From an uncultured Parabacteroides sp. (lineage in GTDB: Bacteria; Bacteroidota; Bacteroidia; Bacteroidales; Tannerellaceae): a stretch of DNA of 27,041 nucleotides. The stretch lies in contig URZO01000060.1 of the NCBI GenBank assembly GCA_900552465.1, positions 1 through 27,041 of the forward strand, given 5' to 3'. The position numbers and the translations under genes were made by a program. Below, piece after piece: positions 7,727 to 16,533 of the stretch. Position 1 is the first letter of the stretch, and each line of letters starts with the position of its first letter. Below the pieces are notes generated by a model, which saw only the letters and a list, made by a program, of their open reading frames with translations, ran no database searches and was not told the origin of the DNA.

Positions 7727-9220
7727 ATGAATACATTAAAATATATAGTTTCATCTATTCTCGGAGGTGCTTGCTTCTTGGGTTTGTTTGGCGGTTGCCA
7801 GAGTTTGGATGAGAATCCTGCGGGAACGTTGGTCGCCGATTCCTATTTCTCTACGGAAGAAGATTTAGATGCCGCGCTGACGGGAGTTTATGCACAGTTG
7901 GCTTCCAATCGTTGGGGCGGATTGGGGCATACGAATATTTGGGTCCCTCTGATGGGAGCGGACGATCTGACTTCGCAAGCCGGTAAACCGGATTATGTAC
8001 AGTTCGACACTTTCAATCCTTCGTCTACGAATGACGGTTTGAAAGCCGCTTCGTGGACAGCACCTTTCAGGGTTGTTTTCGCAGCCAATAATCTGTTGAA
8101 TAATGTCGATAATATGACCATTGCAGAATCAGCAAAGACAAAGGCCAAGTCGGAAGCGTGTTTCTTGCGTGCCTGGTCTTATTTCTGGATGGTCCGTGTT
8201 TTCGGTGAAATACCGTTGCAATTGGATAACACGATGAATTATAATTTACCCAAGTCTTCGATCAAAGAGGTTTATACGCAGATTATAGAGGATTTGCAGT
8301 ATGCGATTGATAATCTCCCGGACGAATTGCCGGCCAGTGTCGGACGTCCGTGTAAGATGTCGGCCAAAGGTGTATTGGCCCAGGTTTATCTGATGATGGC
8401 AGGTTATCCGCTCAACGAAACGGATAAATATGCTTTGGCCGCTAAGGAAGCGAAGGATGTGATCGACAGCGGCCTTTACTATCTATTAGAGAATTTTGCC
8501 GATTTATGGAAATGGGATTCGGACGGAAATCCTGAAATCCTGTGGGCTATAATCTTCTGTAACTTTAATGATTGCGGAAACCAGAATATGAATACGTTCA
8601 CGGGGCTGAATACACAGCCGAGCGAGGAAAATGGATGGGACCAGGTGTTTTGTGAGATCGGCTTCTTCAACCGTTTCCCGGAAGGACCGCGTAAGGACGC
8701 AACTTACCTGACGCTTTTCACAAGCCGTACGGATGGTGCACAAACGCCTTGGCAGGAAAGTACTTTCAAACACCCGTTCCTGGCTAAATATCGTGATGGG
8801 ATGGTGCCGAACGAACCGAACTACAGCGGTAGCGACCACATGGGTGGCCGTGACCTGAACTACCTGCGTTTCGCTGAAATTCTGCTGATCTACGCCGAGG
8901 CACAGGCAATGGCTGACGGGGCGCCGAATGCGATGGCTTACGATTGTGTGAATAAAGTTCGTCGCCGTGCCGGGCTGGAAGATCTGCCGGCCGGTCTGAA
9001 CCAGACTGCTTTCCGGAATGCCGTGATCGATGAGAAGGGATGGGAATTATGTGGCGAATACTGCCGCTGGTTCGATCTTGTCCGTACGGAAAAGGTGGAG
9101 GAGATGGCGCAATATAAAGATGCCGATGACCTGAAACCGCAAGGTTCGATCGACAAGAGCAAGTATTTTGCTCCGATTCCTTATACGGAGGTCTTGTTGA
9201 ACCCTGCGTTGGGTAATTGA
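7727..9220 (+). CDS. SusD/RagB-family surface glycan-binding lipoprotein
   Basis: This 497-residue lipoprotein is the partner lid of the preceding SusC. The signal peptide ends in a lipobox-like FGGC with Cys24 as the likely lipidated residue. The N-terminal SusD-like segment is typical (LDENPAGTLVADSYFSTEED, then ALTGVYAQLASNRWGG). TPR-like helices include ACFLRAWSYFWMVRVFGEIP and AKGVLAQVYLMMAGYPL. The C-terminal RagB/SusD domain contains LNYLRFAEILLIYAEAQAM and a closing YFAPIPYTEVLLNPAL. Length and order are normal. It is separated from susC by 25 bases and is surely co-transcribed with it. A hairpin with a T-run downstream probably ends or weakens the susCD transcript. The ligand is unknown. 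Confidence 0.95.
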   Translation: MNTLKYIVSSILGGACFLGLFGGCQSLDENPAGTLVADSYFSTEEDLDAALTGVYAQLASNRWGGLGHTNIWVPLMGADDLTSQAGKPDYVQFDTFNPSSTNDGLKAASWTAPFRVVFAANNLLNNVDNMTIAESAKTKAKSEACFLRAWSYFWMVRVFGEIPLQLDNTMNYNLPKSSIKEVYTQIIEDLQYAIDNLPDELPASVGRPCKMSAKGVLAQVYLMMAGYPLNETDKYALAAKEAKDVIDSGLYYLLENFADLWKWDSDGNPEILWAIIFCNFNDCGNQNMNTFTGLNTQPSEENGWDQVFCEIGFFNRFPEGPRKDATYLTLFTSRTDGAQTPWQESTFKHPFLAKYRDGMVPNEPNYSGSDHMGGRDLNYLRFAEILLIYAEAQAMADGAPNAMAYDCVNKVRRRAGLEDLPAGLNQTAFRNAVIDEKGWELCGEYCRWFDLVRTEKVEEMAQYKDADDLKPQGSIDKSKYFAPIPYTEVLLNPALGN

Positions 9221-9229
9221 TAAGTATAA

Positions 9230-9296
9230 AACAGGCTGTCGGGGCTCCCGCCGACATGTTTCTTCGTCGAAACAGGCTGTCGGGGCTCCCACCGAC
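9230..9296 (+). repeat. Two direct copies of a 26-bp hairpin-forming repeat
   Basis: Copies at 9230-9255 and 9271-9296 share AACAGGCTGTCGGGGCTCCC followed by RCCGAC, with one difference in 26 bases, at a period of 41 bases. Each copy contains inverted arms (GTCGG/CCGAC, extendable with GG/CC and a bulge). The second copy runs into a T-run and could terminate susCD transcription; the first has no T-run. Confidence 0.85.
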
Positions 9297-9304
9297 GCTT
9301 TTTT
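9278..9304 (+). terminator. Terminator-like second repeat copy after susD
   Basis: The hairpin GTCGG-GGCTCCCA-CCGAC is followed by GC and six T residues (9299-9304). It lies between susD and the deacetylase gene, so it may end or attenuate the susCD message. The stem is short (five to seven pairs), so readthrough is likely. Confidence 0.5.
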
Positions 9305-9348
9305 ACGTTAAAAGATGCTTTCCGGATGACTCATTCGGATAAACCTGT

Positions 9349-9356
9349 TACATTTA
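9349..9356 (+). promoter_or_regulatory. Possible -7 box TACATTTA before the deacetylase gene
   Basis: TACATTTA differs from TAnnTTTG only at the last base and lies 28 bases before the deacetylase ATG. It could give the two enzyme genes their own basal transcription downstream of the susD terminator. No -33 partner was recognised. Confidence 0.25.
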
Positions 9357-9384
9357 GGGAAAAATTCCTGTAAATATTACAATT

Positions 9385-10185
9385 ATGAATAAAACAGTTT
9401 TAATTCTCTTACTCGTTTGCCTGTCCGTTTGCGCTGCACAGGCACAGATTTCCTGGCCGGACGGTAAAAAAGCTGCCATAGTATTGACCTACGACGACGG
9501 GCTGAAATCCCAGCGCGATATCGTGATGCCCCAACTGGAAGCGAAAGGTTTTCGGGGAACCTTTTTCCTTTATGGCCAGGTCGTGAAAGATAGCGACGTC
9601 CCCGAATGGCGCGAAGCTGCGCGGCGCGGGCACGAATTGGGCAACCACAGCCTTTTTCACCCCTGCCTGGCCGGAACTGTTGAAACATCATCTTCCTCAC
9701 TCTGCCGTTCCCTCGAATGCTATTCGGTGAAAGACATGCTGACGGAGATCGGGATGATGAACAGTTTCCTTTATGCCATCGACGGGAAAAAGGAACATGC
9801 CTATGCCTATCCTTGCGGACAAAGCGTAGCCGGGGGAGAGGATTATTCCCGGCCTTTGCTGGACTCCGGACTGGTCAAGTATTGCCGTGGAGCTGCCGGG
9901 CGGCATGTGGTGGAAGATGCGAAGACACTGAATTTTGCATTGATCCCGACTCTTCCTGCCTTGACCGGATGCAAGGCTGACGATCTGATCAAATATGTAC
10001 AGGACGCACTCGACAAACACGGACTCGGCATCATCGTCTTTCATGGCGTTGGCGGCGATTATCTGACGGTCAATGCGGCCGAACACCAGATGCTGGTCGA
10101 CTTCCTGGCTGCCCACTCCGATGAAATTTGGGTCGGAACATTCTCTGAAGTGCTCGATTATGTAGCTGAACAGGCAAAGAAATAG
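9385..10185 (+). CDS. Secreted polysaccharide deacetylase (CE4/NodB-type)
   Basis: This 266-residue protein starts with a cleavable signal peptide (MNKTVLILLLVCLSVCAAQA). The NodB fold motifs are present: LTYDDG (Asp37/Asp38, general base and metal ligand), NHSLFHP (His88 and His92, metal ligands), AYPCG (around residue 143) and VFHGVGG (His220, catalytic acid region). CE4 enzymes are metal-dependent and remove acetyl groups from N- or O-acetylated sugars; the actual substrate here is unknown. It is followed after 27 bases by the giant hydrolase, so the two are likely one transcript and should act on the same glycan. Its position next to the SusCD pair supports a catabolic, not a cell-wall, role, but that is inference. 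Confidence 0.85.
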   Translation: MNKTVLILLLVCLSVCAAQAQISWPDGKKAAIVLTYDDGLKSQRDIVMPQLEAKGFRGTFFLYGQVVKDSDVPEWREAARRGHELGNHSLFHPCLAGTVETSSSSLCRSLECYSVKDMLTEIGMMNSFLYAIDGKKEHAYAYPCGQSVAGGEDYSRPLLDSGLVKYCRGAAGRHVVEDAKTLNFALIPTLPALTGCKADDLIKYVQDALDKHGLGIIVFHGVGGDYLTVNAAEHQMLVDFLAAHSDEIWVGTFSEVLDYVAEQAKK

Positions 10186-10212
10186 AAATCAATTTTATTA
10201 TAGGAAAAACCA

Positions 10213-13200
10213 ATGTATATACGAATATTCCTGATAATTGTCACCTTATTGTTCCCTGCCGTTCGATCCGGTCTCAGGGCACAGGCATCTATTATAAAGA
10301 TAACGGAAGATATGGTGACGGATGAATCCGGCTCCGGCGACTATATGTCATGGTTCGACGAGCAGGATATGAGTAAAAAACCGGTTACCCGGTGGATCAC
10401 TTCTGGCAATGTGAATTGCTGGCCGGCCGGGTTGGTGATCGATTTGAAACGGATATACCGCATCGACGCCGTTTATGTGTTCGACGCTCCGAAGTCTTAT
10501 CGTGTGGAAGGCGGCTATCTGAAAGTTTCGGGCGGGCGTCCTTTCGAATGGTGCGACTCGGTCAGGCAACCCCTCCGCAATGGCGGGAAGTGGGTGAAAA
10601 TCGCTTGTCCGATGCAAACTCGCTATATCCAGTTGCAGAAGAATGCAACCGTCAAGTGTAACCTCGACGGGCAATACCCGGAGAATTGTGACCTGGCCAT
10701 CAATGAGATTCTGATAGAAGGCGAGCCGCTCGGCGATCTCGAACCTGTGGCCAAACCTGCCGGAAAGCGTCCCGAACCTTGTCCGATGGATCTTTTCATC
10801 GGTATGAATTCCTATATCAATACCCCGGATAAGGCACACGAAGCGGTAGGTTGTGTCCGCGAATACCGGCCTTGGGGTTGGAATGGCGTGACGGATCTCC
10901 AAACCCCTATTTCATGGGCGACTTTGCGGGATGGCAACAGTGATGATTATTACAGGAAACTGAAAGACATGGGTGTCGATTGCGTCCCCTGCATACACCG
11001 TCATGTGGATGCGAAAAACCAGGCCGAGCGCATCCCTGATTTTGGAGGTGATCCCGCTAAGCCCGAGACATACCGTGTCATGGCCGATTATTCTTTCCAA
11101 TATGTCGCACGCTATGGTTCCCGGAAGATACCCGACCGCTTGCTGCGTACCACAGAAGCTGCTCCGAAGAAAAGCGGCCTCGGCTTGATCCGGTATTTTG
11201 AGAACTGGAACGAAGGAAACCGTGAATGGGGCGATCCTGGGGAGCATTTCAATCCCTATGTGTTTTCCGCCTTTTGCAGTGCCTCCTACGACGGCCATCT
11301 GGGAACAATGGGCGAAGGCTTCGGAGTAAAGCAGGCCGATCCGGATATGAAGTATGTATTCGGCGGCTTGGTCGGTTTGTCCCTTAGTTATATCCAGGCC
11401 ATGAAGCTGTGGTCGGATTACTACCGCAACGGTTCTTTTCCAGCCGATGTCATCAATGTGCATCATTATTGTAACACACGTGGCAAGCAGCATCCGAAAG
11501 AAACAGCCTACGGGATCAGTCCGGAGGAAGACGGGTTGAAGGAAAAACTGGAAAAGCTGGTGAAGTGGCGGAATGCCAACCTGCCGGACAAAGAGATCTG
11601 GCTCACCGAATTTGGTTGGGACACTGATCCGAACACCTACCAGTCCGCCGCCAAAGGCCATAGGCTTTATCCGGACGGAATCACCATGAACGAGATACAG
11701 GGGCAGTGGCTTGTCAGAGCTTACCTTGCCGGTTCGGCTGTCGGGCTGGACCGCATGATGATGTTTTTGGCCAACGACATAAAAGGCTATACCCTGGGGG
11801 TGTACGGAAGTTGCGGGTTCTTTACGGTGGATGGCGAATACAAACCATCCTGGTATTACGTCAAAACAATGAAAACAGCCCTTGCTGGTATGGTGTTCGA
11901 TGCCGAATGTGCATCGGGTAATAAGGATATTTGTGTGTATCGCTATAAAGACCGGAACACCGGAAAGCTGGCTTATGCCCTCTGGTGTCCGACCAGCGAC
12001 GGGACACGCAAAGACCGCTACCAGCTTCGCCTTGACTATCCTTCTGCCAAAGAGGCTGTACAGGTTTCTCTGGAGGATAAGAAAGATTTTGGTGAGAAAC
12101 GAACGCTTTCCGTCAAAGCCGGCAAGGTGGAAGTCGATGTCAGTGAGCGCCCCGTCTTTATCCTTGTTGATCGGCCGGAGGAGGACGCTTCTCAGGTAAA
12201 GGTGGACACTTCCGGAGATTTTATCACCTATGTTTCCCCGTATTATGCCCTTTCCTGGGCAAAAGATTTTCCGATGATGTCTTATTTCAATGTCGAATCG
12301 GGCGGAAGGAACAGGCGTTATCAGGACAAGTCGCTGCTGCGTCCCGGAAAAGGCGGATGCCTGATAGGAGAGGGTGAAAGTTCTTTCGGCAAACAGGCAC
12401 CTGCGATTTGCGACGGTTGGAAAACGGTTTATGAAGATGTGCCTCTTGGGAGGAAGAATCGGCTGGATTGTGTTGTCGAACCTTCGGGTGACAGGCGTTT
12501 CAGCCTGTCTGTCCGGAGTGTGTCGGATGCTATCGAAGGCGAGTTTTTCCGTGTGCATACTGCTCCCGATATTTCTCCGGTTTCCGTATGGGCGGAGAAA
12601 ACAACGCGGGAACCCTCTTCTCAATATGATACTCCTGTTTCTATCTATACACCGGAAATCATAAAAGCCTCTTTCCGCCTTCCCGCTGTTTTGCATTTCC
12701 CCGACTGCGGGTTGGTGAAGGTTGAAGCTGACGATCCCGACATTTATCTGCAGGAACATTTCGTGCCGGACTACGACAATACCGGGCTCAACCTCGGCCC
12801 TTTCAATCGTGGAGGGCATGCCTGGCGGAAGTCCGTCCACACAGGTTCGGTCATCCTGTCTTTCCATTCGGAGAAACCGTTGAAGGAGGCCGGATTAACC
12901 TTTACGGTGCTCGAAGAAAACTATCCGCAGCTTCCGGGCTGCGACTTCTCGGACGCCCGCTTCGACGGCTTGAAGCGTTGCTGGCAGAACACATTTACGG
13001 TCAATCCTATCCATCAGTCGATGGGTGATAACATCCTTCTGGAAGGTGTCGGTCACCTGGCTCTGGCGTTTAAGGCGGATATGATTCCCTTCACGCCCGC
13101 TTTGTCCGGGACGTATTCGGTTTGCGACGCCTTGCGTACTTCCATCGAAGTGGCCTTGCGCGAACGGATCGGCGAAAACAACCGCCTTGGCGGAGGTTAC

Positions 13201-16200
13201 GGGTGGGAAAGTACTGAAGTGACGCTGATCTCCCTCTATGACTACCTGTTAGCGACGAACGATTGGGCTTTTATCCGGCGCTATCAGGATGAGATTTCCC
13301 GGCTTGTACGCGGTGTCCTGGCTACTGATACGGATGGAGATGGTATTTTTGAATCTCCTTTTCACGGGAATTATATGACTCCGAACCGCGAAAGCCTGAA
13401 TTGGTGGGACGATTTTGCATTCGGGCATAAAGACGCTTATGTCAACTTGCACGCCTATCGTGCTTTGACCGGAATGCAGAAAGTGCTAAACCTGCTCGGT
13501 CTGCCGGATGAAGCGAAGGCGGTCGGTACTCAGCTCGATAAGTTCCGTTCGGCCTTTGATTCCACATTCTATAATCCGGAAACCGGAATGTATGCCGGAT
13601 GGATCAGTCGTGACGGGAGAGTGCACGATTACCAGTTCACCTTTATCAGTTCGATGGCGATCAACGAAGGCTTGGTGCCCGAAAAGCGTGCCCGCCAAAT
13701 CCTACAAAAGATGTTGAAGAAGCTGAAGGAGGAGGGATATGATTATGTCTACGGCATACCCGGCCCGCTTGTTCCCGTAGCCAAAGAGGACTTAGGAACC
13801 TGGGAGGAAATGACTCGCTGGGGACGCTACGAAAATGGCGGCCTTTGCGGTCAGGCGGCTTATCATTTCATTCAGGCATTATATAACGTCGGAATGCGCC
13901 GTGATGCCGACGAGATTCTTTTCACCATGATGGCAACTTACGAGCGCGAATATACCCATTCCGGCGTATTCACCGGCTATCTGCAAAGTGTAGACTGGCG
14001 GACAAAAGGAGGGGCTCCTACCGGATATAATTACCTGGCTGATAATTACTACTTCCTGCTTGCTGCCGTTACGGGATATTACGGAGTTAAATACCCTGAG
14101 CTGCAGGCTCCGTCTACCGATCCCGCTTATGCCGCGACGCTCTACGGTGACCGCCTGTTTGACGAAGACTGGAAGTTCTGCGAAGATTCCGTGGTGGATG
14201 CCTCCGGTATCTCCTTCGACGACTCCAGTTGGCGCACACTCACGCTTCCGCACGATTTCAGCATCGAACGCCGCTATCCGGAGGACGACCGACACGTTGG
14301 CCCGTTTGTAAAAGGGATCAAGGATTCGGTCTCCACCGGAAATATTCCAGGTGGGACAGGTTGGTATCGCAAGCGTTTCATATTGGACGAATGGACTTCC
14401 CGACAACAGGTCGGTATCCGTTTCGATGGTGTGATGGAACGTTCGGATGTCTGGATCAACGGGCATCACCTCGGTTTCCATCCTAATGGATATATGCCTT
14501 TCGGCTATGATCTGACTCCTTTCCTGAATCCTGCCGGAAAAGAGAACTTGATTGTAGTCCGCGCCTTTAATCCCGGCGATAACAGCCGGTGGTATCCCGG
14601 ATCGGGCATCTACCGGCATGTCAGGCTGGCTGTCTCCGGTAAGCTCTTTATTCCGGATGATGAGGTACAGGTACAGACACCCGAAATCACGCCCGCACAA
14701 GCAAAAGTGGACATCACTCTTCCTGTCCGGAACCTGACGGATGCAGAGGCGGATGTGGTTGTACAGCTTACGCTGGCCCAACCCGATGGGACTGCCGTCG
14801 AGACGAAAGAATATCCCGGCAAGATCGGTGCAAACGGGTCGGAGACTTTCCGGCTTACAGCTGAAGTGGAGCGGCCGGAACTATGGTCGGTCGACTGTCC
14901 TGCCTTGTATGAAGCCCGCATCCGGATTCTCTCTTCAGGTGAAACGACCGATTTCTACCGGACTGCTTTCGGCATCCGTTCGCTGGATTTCTCTGTGGAC
15001 AAAGGTTTTTTGTTGAACGGCATCCCTGTTAAGTTGAAAGGGGCTTGTCTGCATCATGATAACGGCCTGTTAGGGGCAGCCGCTTATGACGGTGCGGAAA
15101 TGCGCAAGGTGCGCCTGCTGAAAGAAAACGGCTTCAATGCCATCCGCACCAGCCATAACCCGCCTTCCAAACAGTTTCTCGATGCCTGCGACCGTTTGGG
15201 GATGCTGGTGATTGACGAGGCTTTCGATATGTGGGAACATCCCAAGCGCGACCAGGATTATCATCTCTTTTTCCGGGAACATGCGGCACGGGATCTGGCG
15301 TCGTTCGTGAAACGTGACCGTAATCATCCCAGTGTCATTATCTGGAGTATCGGCAACGAGATATACGAGCGTGCCGATAGCTCCGGGCTCAGGATTGCCG
15401 CCGAATTGGTTTCGGTTGTGAAGTCCCTCGATACGACCCGCCCCGTCACGCAGGCGATTTGCGCTTTCTGGGAACAGAAAGGGCGTGTGTGGGAAGAATC
15501 CGCCCCGGCGTATGCCCTGCTGGATTTGGGTGGCTACAATTACGAAATAGGGCGTTACCTTTCCGACAATAGGGCGCATCCTTTCCGGATAATGGTCGGC
15601 ACCGAAAGTTTCCCTATCGAGACGCTTGAAAACTGGCAGGCGGCAAATCTTTATCCCTTTGTGTTGGGAGATTTTGTCTGGACCGGAATGGATTATATAG
15701 GAGAGGTCGGAATCGGTAATTTTAGTTACACCCGTGACGACAGGCCCTATTCGACGCCCACCCGTTCGTGGCCCTGGTATCTGTCCAATTGTGGTGACCT
15801 GGATATAAACGGAGATAAGAAACCGCAGTCTTTCTTCCGTGATGTGGTGTGGAGAAGAAGTGATCTGGAACTGCTTGTCCATGCTCCTGTCCCCGCAGGT
15901 GAGCGCGAAGTGATCAGCAAATGGGGCTGGCCGGACGAACAGCCTCATTGGAACTGGCGGGGGCATGAAGGGGAAACGCTGAATGTCCGTGCTTACTCGC
16001 GCTGTGACTCCGTGCGGCTGTATCTGAATGGGAAGTTGTTGGAGACGAAGGCCGTAACCGGTAAGTTAGTTGCAGCCTTTGATGTCCCCTTCTCTGCGGG
16101 CGAACTTCTTGCTGTCGGTATAAAAGAGGGGCGGGAGGTCGTACGTAAATCGTTGCGAACAACCGGCCGGCCGCATCATATCGTGCTGGTTCCGGAGAAG

Positions 16201-16533
16201 ACAACGGTAGCAGCCGATCCGAATGACCTGGCTTTTGTGCAGGTTCGCGTCGTGGATGAGGAGGGACGTGTAGTACCTGATTGTCCGGCTCGTATTCGGT
16301 TCTCAGTGGAAGGAGAGGGCACTTTGCTTGCCTCCGGTAATGCTGCGCCGGATGATATGGAGAGTTTCCGCAATCCGGCATGCACTACGTATCAAGGAAA
16401 GTGCCAGGTTATTTTGCAACCTGGCACGAAGAGCGGAACGATGCGACTGAAAGTTTCAGTAGAAAGAATGCCCGCTGTGGAGATGGAAATCAACGTTGCT
16501 TCGGTCAGATATGAACCGATGTTTGTCAGATGA
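10213..16533 (+). CDS. Secreted three-module glycoside hydrolase fusion (GH-A barrel + (alpha/alpha)6 barrel + GH2)
   Basis: One uninterrupted 2106-residue reading frame. A signal peptide (to about GLRAQA) is followed by a discoidin-like beta-sandwich (about 25-175). Module 1 (about 190-650) resembles a clan GH-A (GH39/GH5-like) barrel: NWNEGNREW gives acid/base Glu334 and WLTEFGWD gives nucleophile Glu466. Module 2 (about 668-1300) has a beta-sandwich, then a six-hairpin helical domain with GGGYGWESTEV (Glu999, Glu1002), TDTDGDGIFE and LNWWDDFAFGHKDAY (Asp1066/1067); its family is unassigned. Module 3 (about 1311-2106) is a complete GH2: jelly roll with LPHDFSIE, Ig domain, barrel with RTSHNPPS, WSIGNEI (acid/base Glu1716), MVGTESFPIE (nucleophile Glu1798), DUF4982-like WGWPDEQPHWNW, and a final Ig-like domain (from about 1987). 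The GH2 assignment is firm, module 1 fairly firm, module 2 tentative. GH2 specificity (galactosidase, glucuronidase, other) is not determined. Confidence 0.9.
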   Translation: MYIRIFLIIVTLLFPAVRSGLRAQASIIKITEDMVTDESGSGDYMSWFDEQDMSKKPVTRWITSGNVNCWPAGLVIDLKRIYRIDAVYVFDAPKSYRVEGGYLKVSGGRPFEWCDSVRQPLRNGGKWVKIACPMQTRYIQLQKNATVKCNLDGQYPENCDLAINEILIEGEPLGDLEPVAKPAGKRPEPCPMDLFIGMNSYINTPDKAHEAVGCVREYRPWGWNGVTDLQTPISWATLRDGNSDDYYRKLKDMGVDCVPCIHRHVDAKNQAERIPDFGGDPAKPETYRVMADYSFQYVARYGSRKIPDRLLRTTEAAPKKSGLGLIRYFENWNEGNREWGDPGEHFNPYVFSAFCSASYDGHLGTMGEGFGVKQADPDMKYVFGGLVGLSLSYIQAMKLWSDYYRNGSFPADVINVHHYCNTRGKQHPKETAYGISPEEDGLKEKLEKLVKWRNANLPDKEIWLTEFGWDTDPNTYQSAAKGHRLYPDGITMNEIQGQWLVRAYLAGSAVGLDRMMMFLANDIKGYTLGVYGSCGFFTVDGEYKPSWYYVKTMKTALAGMVFDAECASGNKDICVYRYKDRNTGKLAYALWCPTSDGTRKDRYQLRLDYPSAKEAVQVSLEDKKDFGEKRTLSVKAGKVEVDVSERPVFILVDRPEEDASQVKVDTSGDFITYVSPYYALSWAKDFPMMSYFNVESGGRNRRYQDKSLLRPGKGGCLIGEGESSFGKQAPAICDGWKTVYEDVPLGRKNRLDCVVEPSGDRRFSLSVRSVSDAIEGEFFRVHTAPDISPVSVWAEKTTREPSSQYDTPVSIYTPEIIKASFRLPAVLHFPDCGLVKVEADDPDIYLQEHFVPDYDNTGLNLGPFNRGGHAWRKSVHTGSVILSFHSEKPLKEAGLTFTVLEENYPQLPGCDFSDARFDGLKRCWQNTFTVNPIHQSMGDNILLEGVGHLALAFKADMIPFTPALSGTYSVCDALRTSIEVALRERIGENNRLGGGYGWESTEVTLISLYDYLLATNDWAFIRRYQDEISRLVRGVLATDTDGDGIFESPFHGNYMTPNRESLNWWDDFAFGHKDAYVNLHAYRALTGMQKVLNLLGLPDEAKAVGTQLDKFRSAFDSTFYNPETGMYAGWISRDGRVHDYQFTFISSMAINEGLVPEKRARQILQKMLKKLKEEGYDYVYGIPGPLVPVAKEDLGTWEEMTRWGRYENGGLCGQAAYHFIQALYNVGMRRDADEILFTMMATYEREYTHSGVFTGYLQSVDWRTKGGAPTGYNYLADNYYFLLAAVTGYYGVKYPELQAPSTDPAYAATLYGDRLFDEDWKFCEDSVVDASGISFDDSSWRTLTLPHDFSIERRYPEDDRHVGPFVKGIKDSVSTGNIPGGTGWYRKRFILDEWTSRQQVGIRFDGVMERSDVWINGHHLGFHPNGYMPFGYDLTPFLNPAGKENLIVVRAFNPGDNSRWYPGSGIYRHVRLAVSGKLFIPDDEVQVQTPEITPAQAKVDITLPVRNLTDAEADVVVQLTLAQPDGTAVETKEYPGKIGANGSETFRLTAEVERPELWSVDCPALYEARIRILSSGETTDFYRTAFGIRSLDFSVDKGFLLNGIPVKLKGACLHHDNGLLGAAAYDGAEMRKVRLLKENGFNAIRTSHNPPSKQFLDACDRLGMLVIDEAFDMWEHPKRDQDYHLFFREHAARDLASFVKRDRNHPSVIIWSIGNEIYERADSSGLRIAAELVSVVKSLDTTRPVTQAICAFWEQKGRVWEESAPAYALLDLGGYNYEIGRYLSDNRAHPFRIMVGTESFPIETLENWQAANLYPFVLGDFVWTGMDYIGEVGIGNFSYTRDDRPYSTPTRSWPWYLSNCGDLDINGDKKPQSFFRDVVWRRSDLELLVHAPVPAGEREVISKWGWPDEQPHWNWRGHEGETLNVRAYSRCDSVRLYLNGKLLETKAVTGKLVAAFDVPFSAGELLAVGIKEGREVVRKSLRTTGRPHHIVLVPEKTTVAADPNDLAFVQVRVVDEEGRVVPDCPARIRFSVEGEGTLLASGNAAPDDMESFRNPACTTYQGKCQVILQPGTKSGTMRLKVSVERMPAVEMEINVASVRYEPMFVR
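16401..16427 (-). terminator. Perfect 10-bp inverted repeat inside the hydrolase 3' end; possible terminator of the opposing gene
   Basis: GTGCCAGGTT (16401-16410) and AACCTGGCAC (16418-16427) are exact inverted copies with a seven-base loop. On the minus strand the hairpin is followed by TTTCCTTG, a modest U-tract. It could end the transcript of the minus-strand flavoprotein gene, whose stop lies about 100 bases before it. It also encodes residues of the last domain of the hydrolase. Confidence 0.4.

Noticed and set aside
10912..12867. Very long antisense open frame (651 codons) opposite the hydrolase fusion
   Set aside because: The plus-strand frame has clear glycosidase motifs throughout. 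The antisense translation has no recognisable domain and is a by-product of codon bias.
15070..16381. Two further long antisense frames over the GH2 part
   Set aside because: They mirror the GH2 coding frame, show no family motifs and overlap each other.
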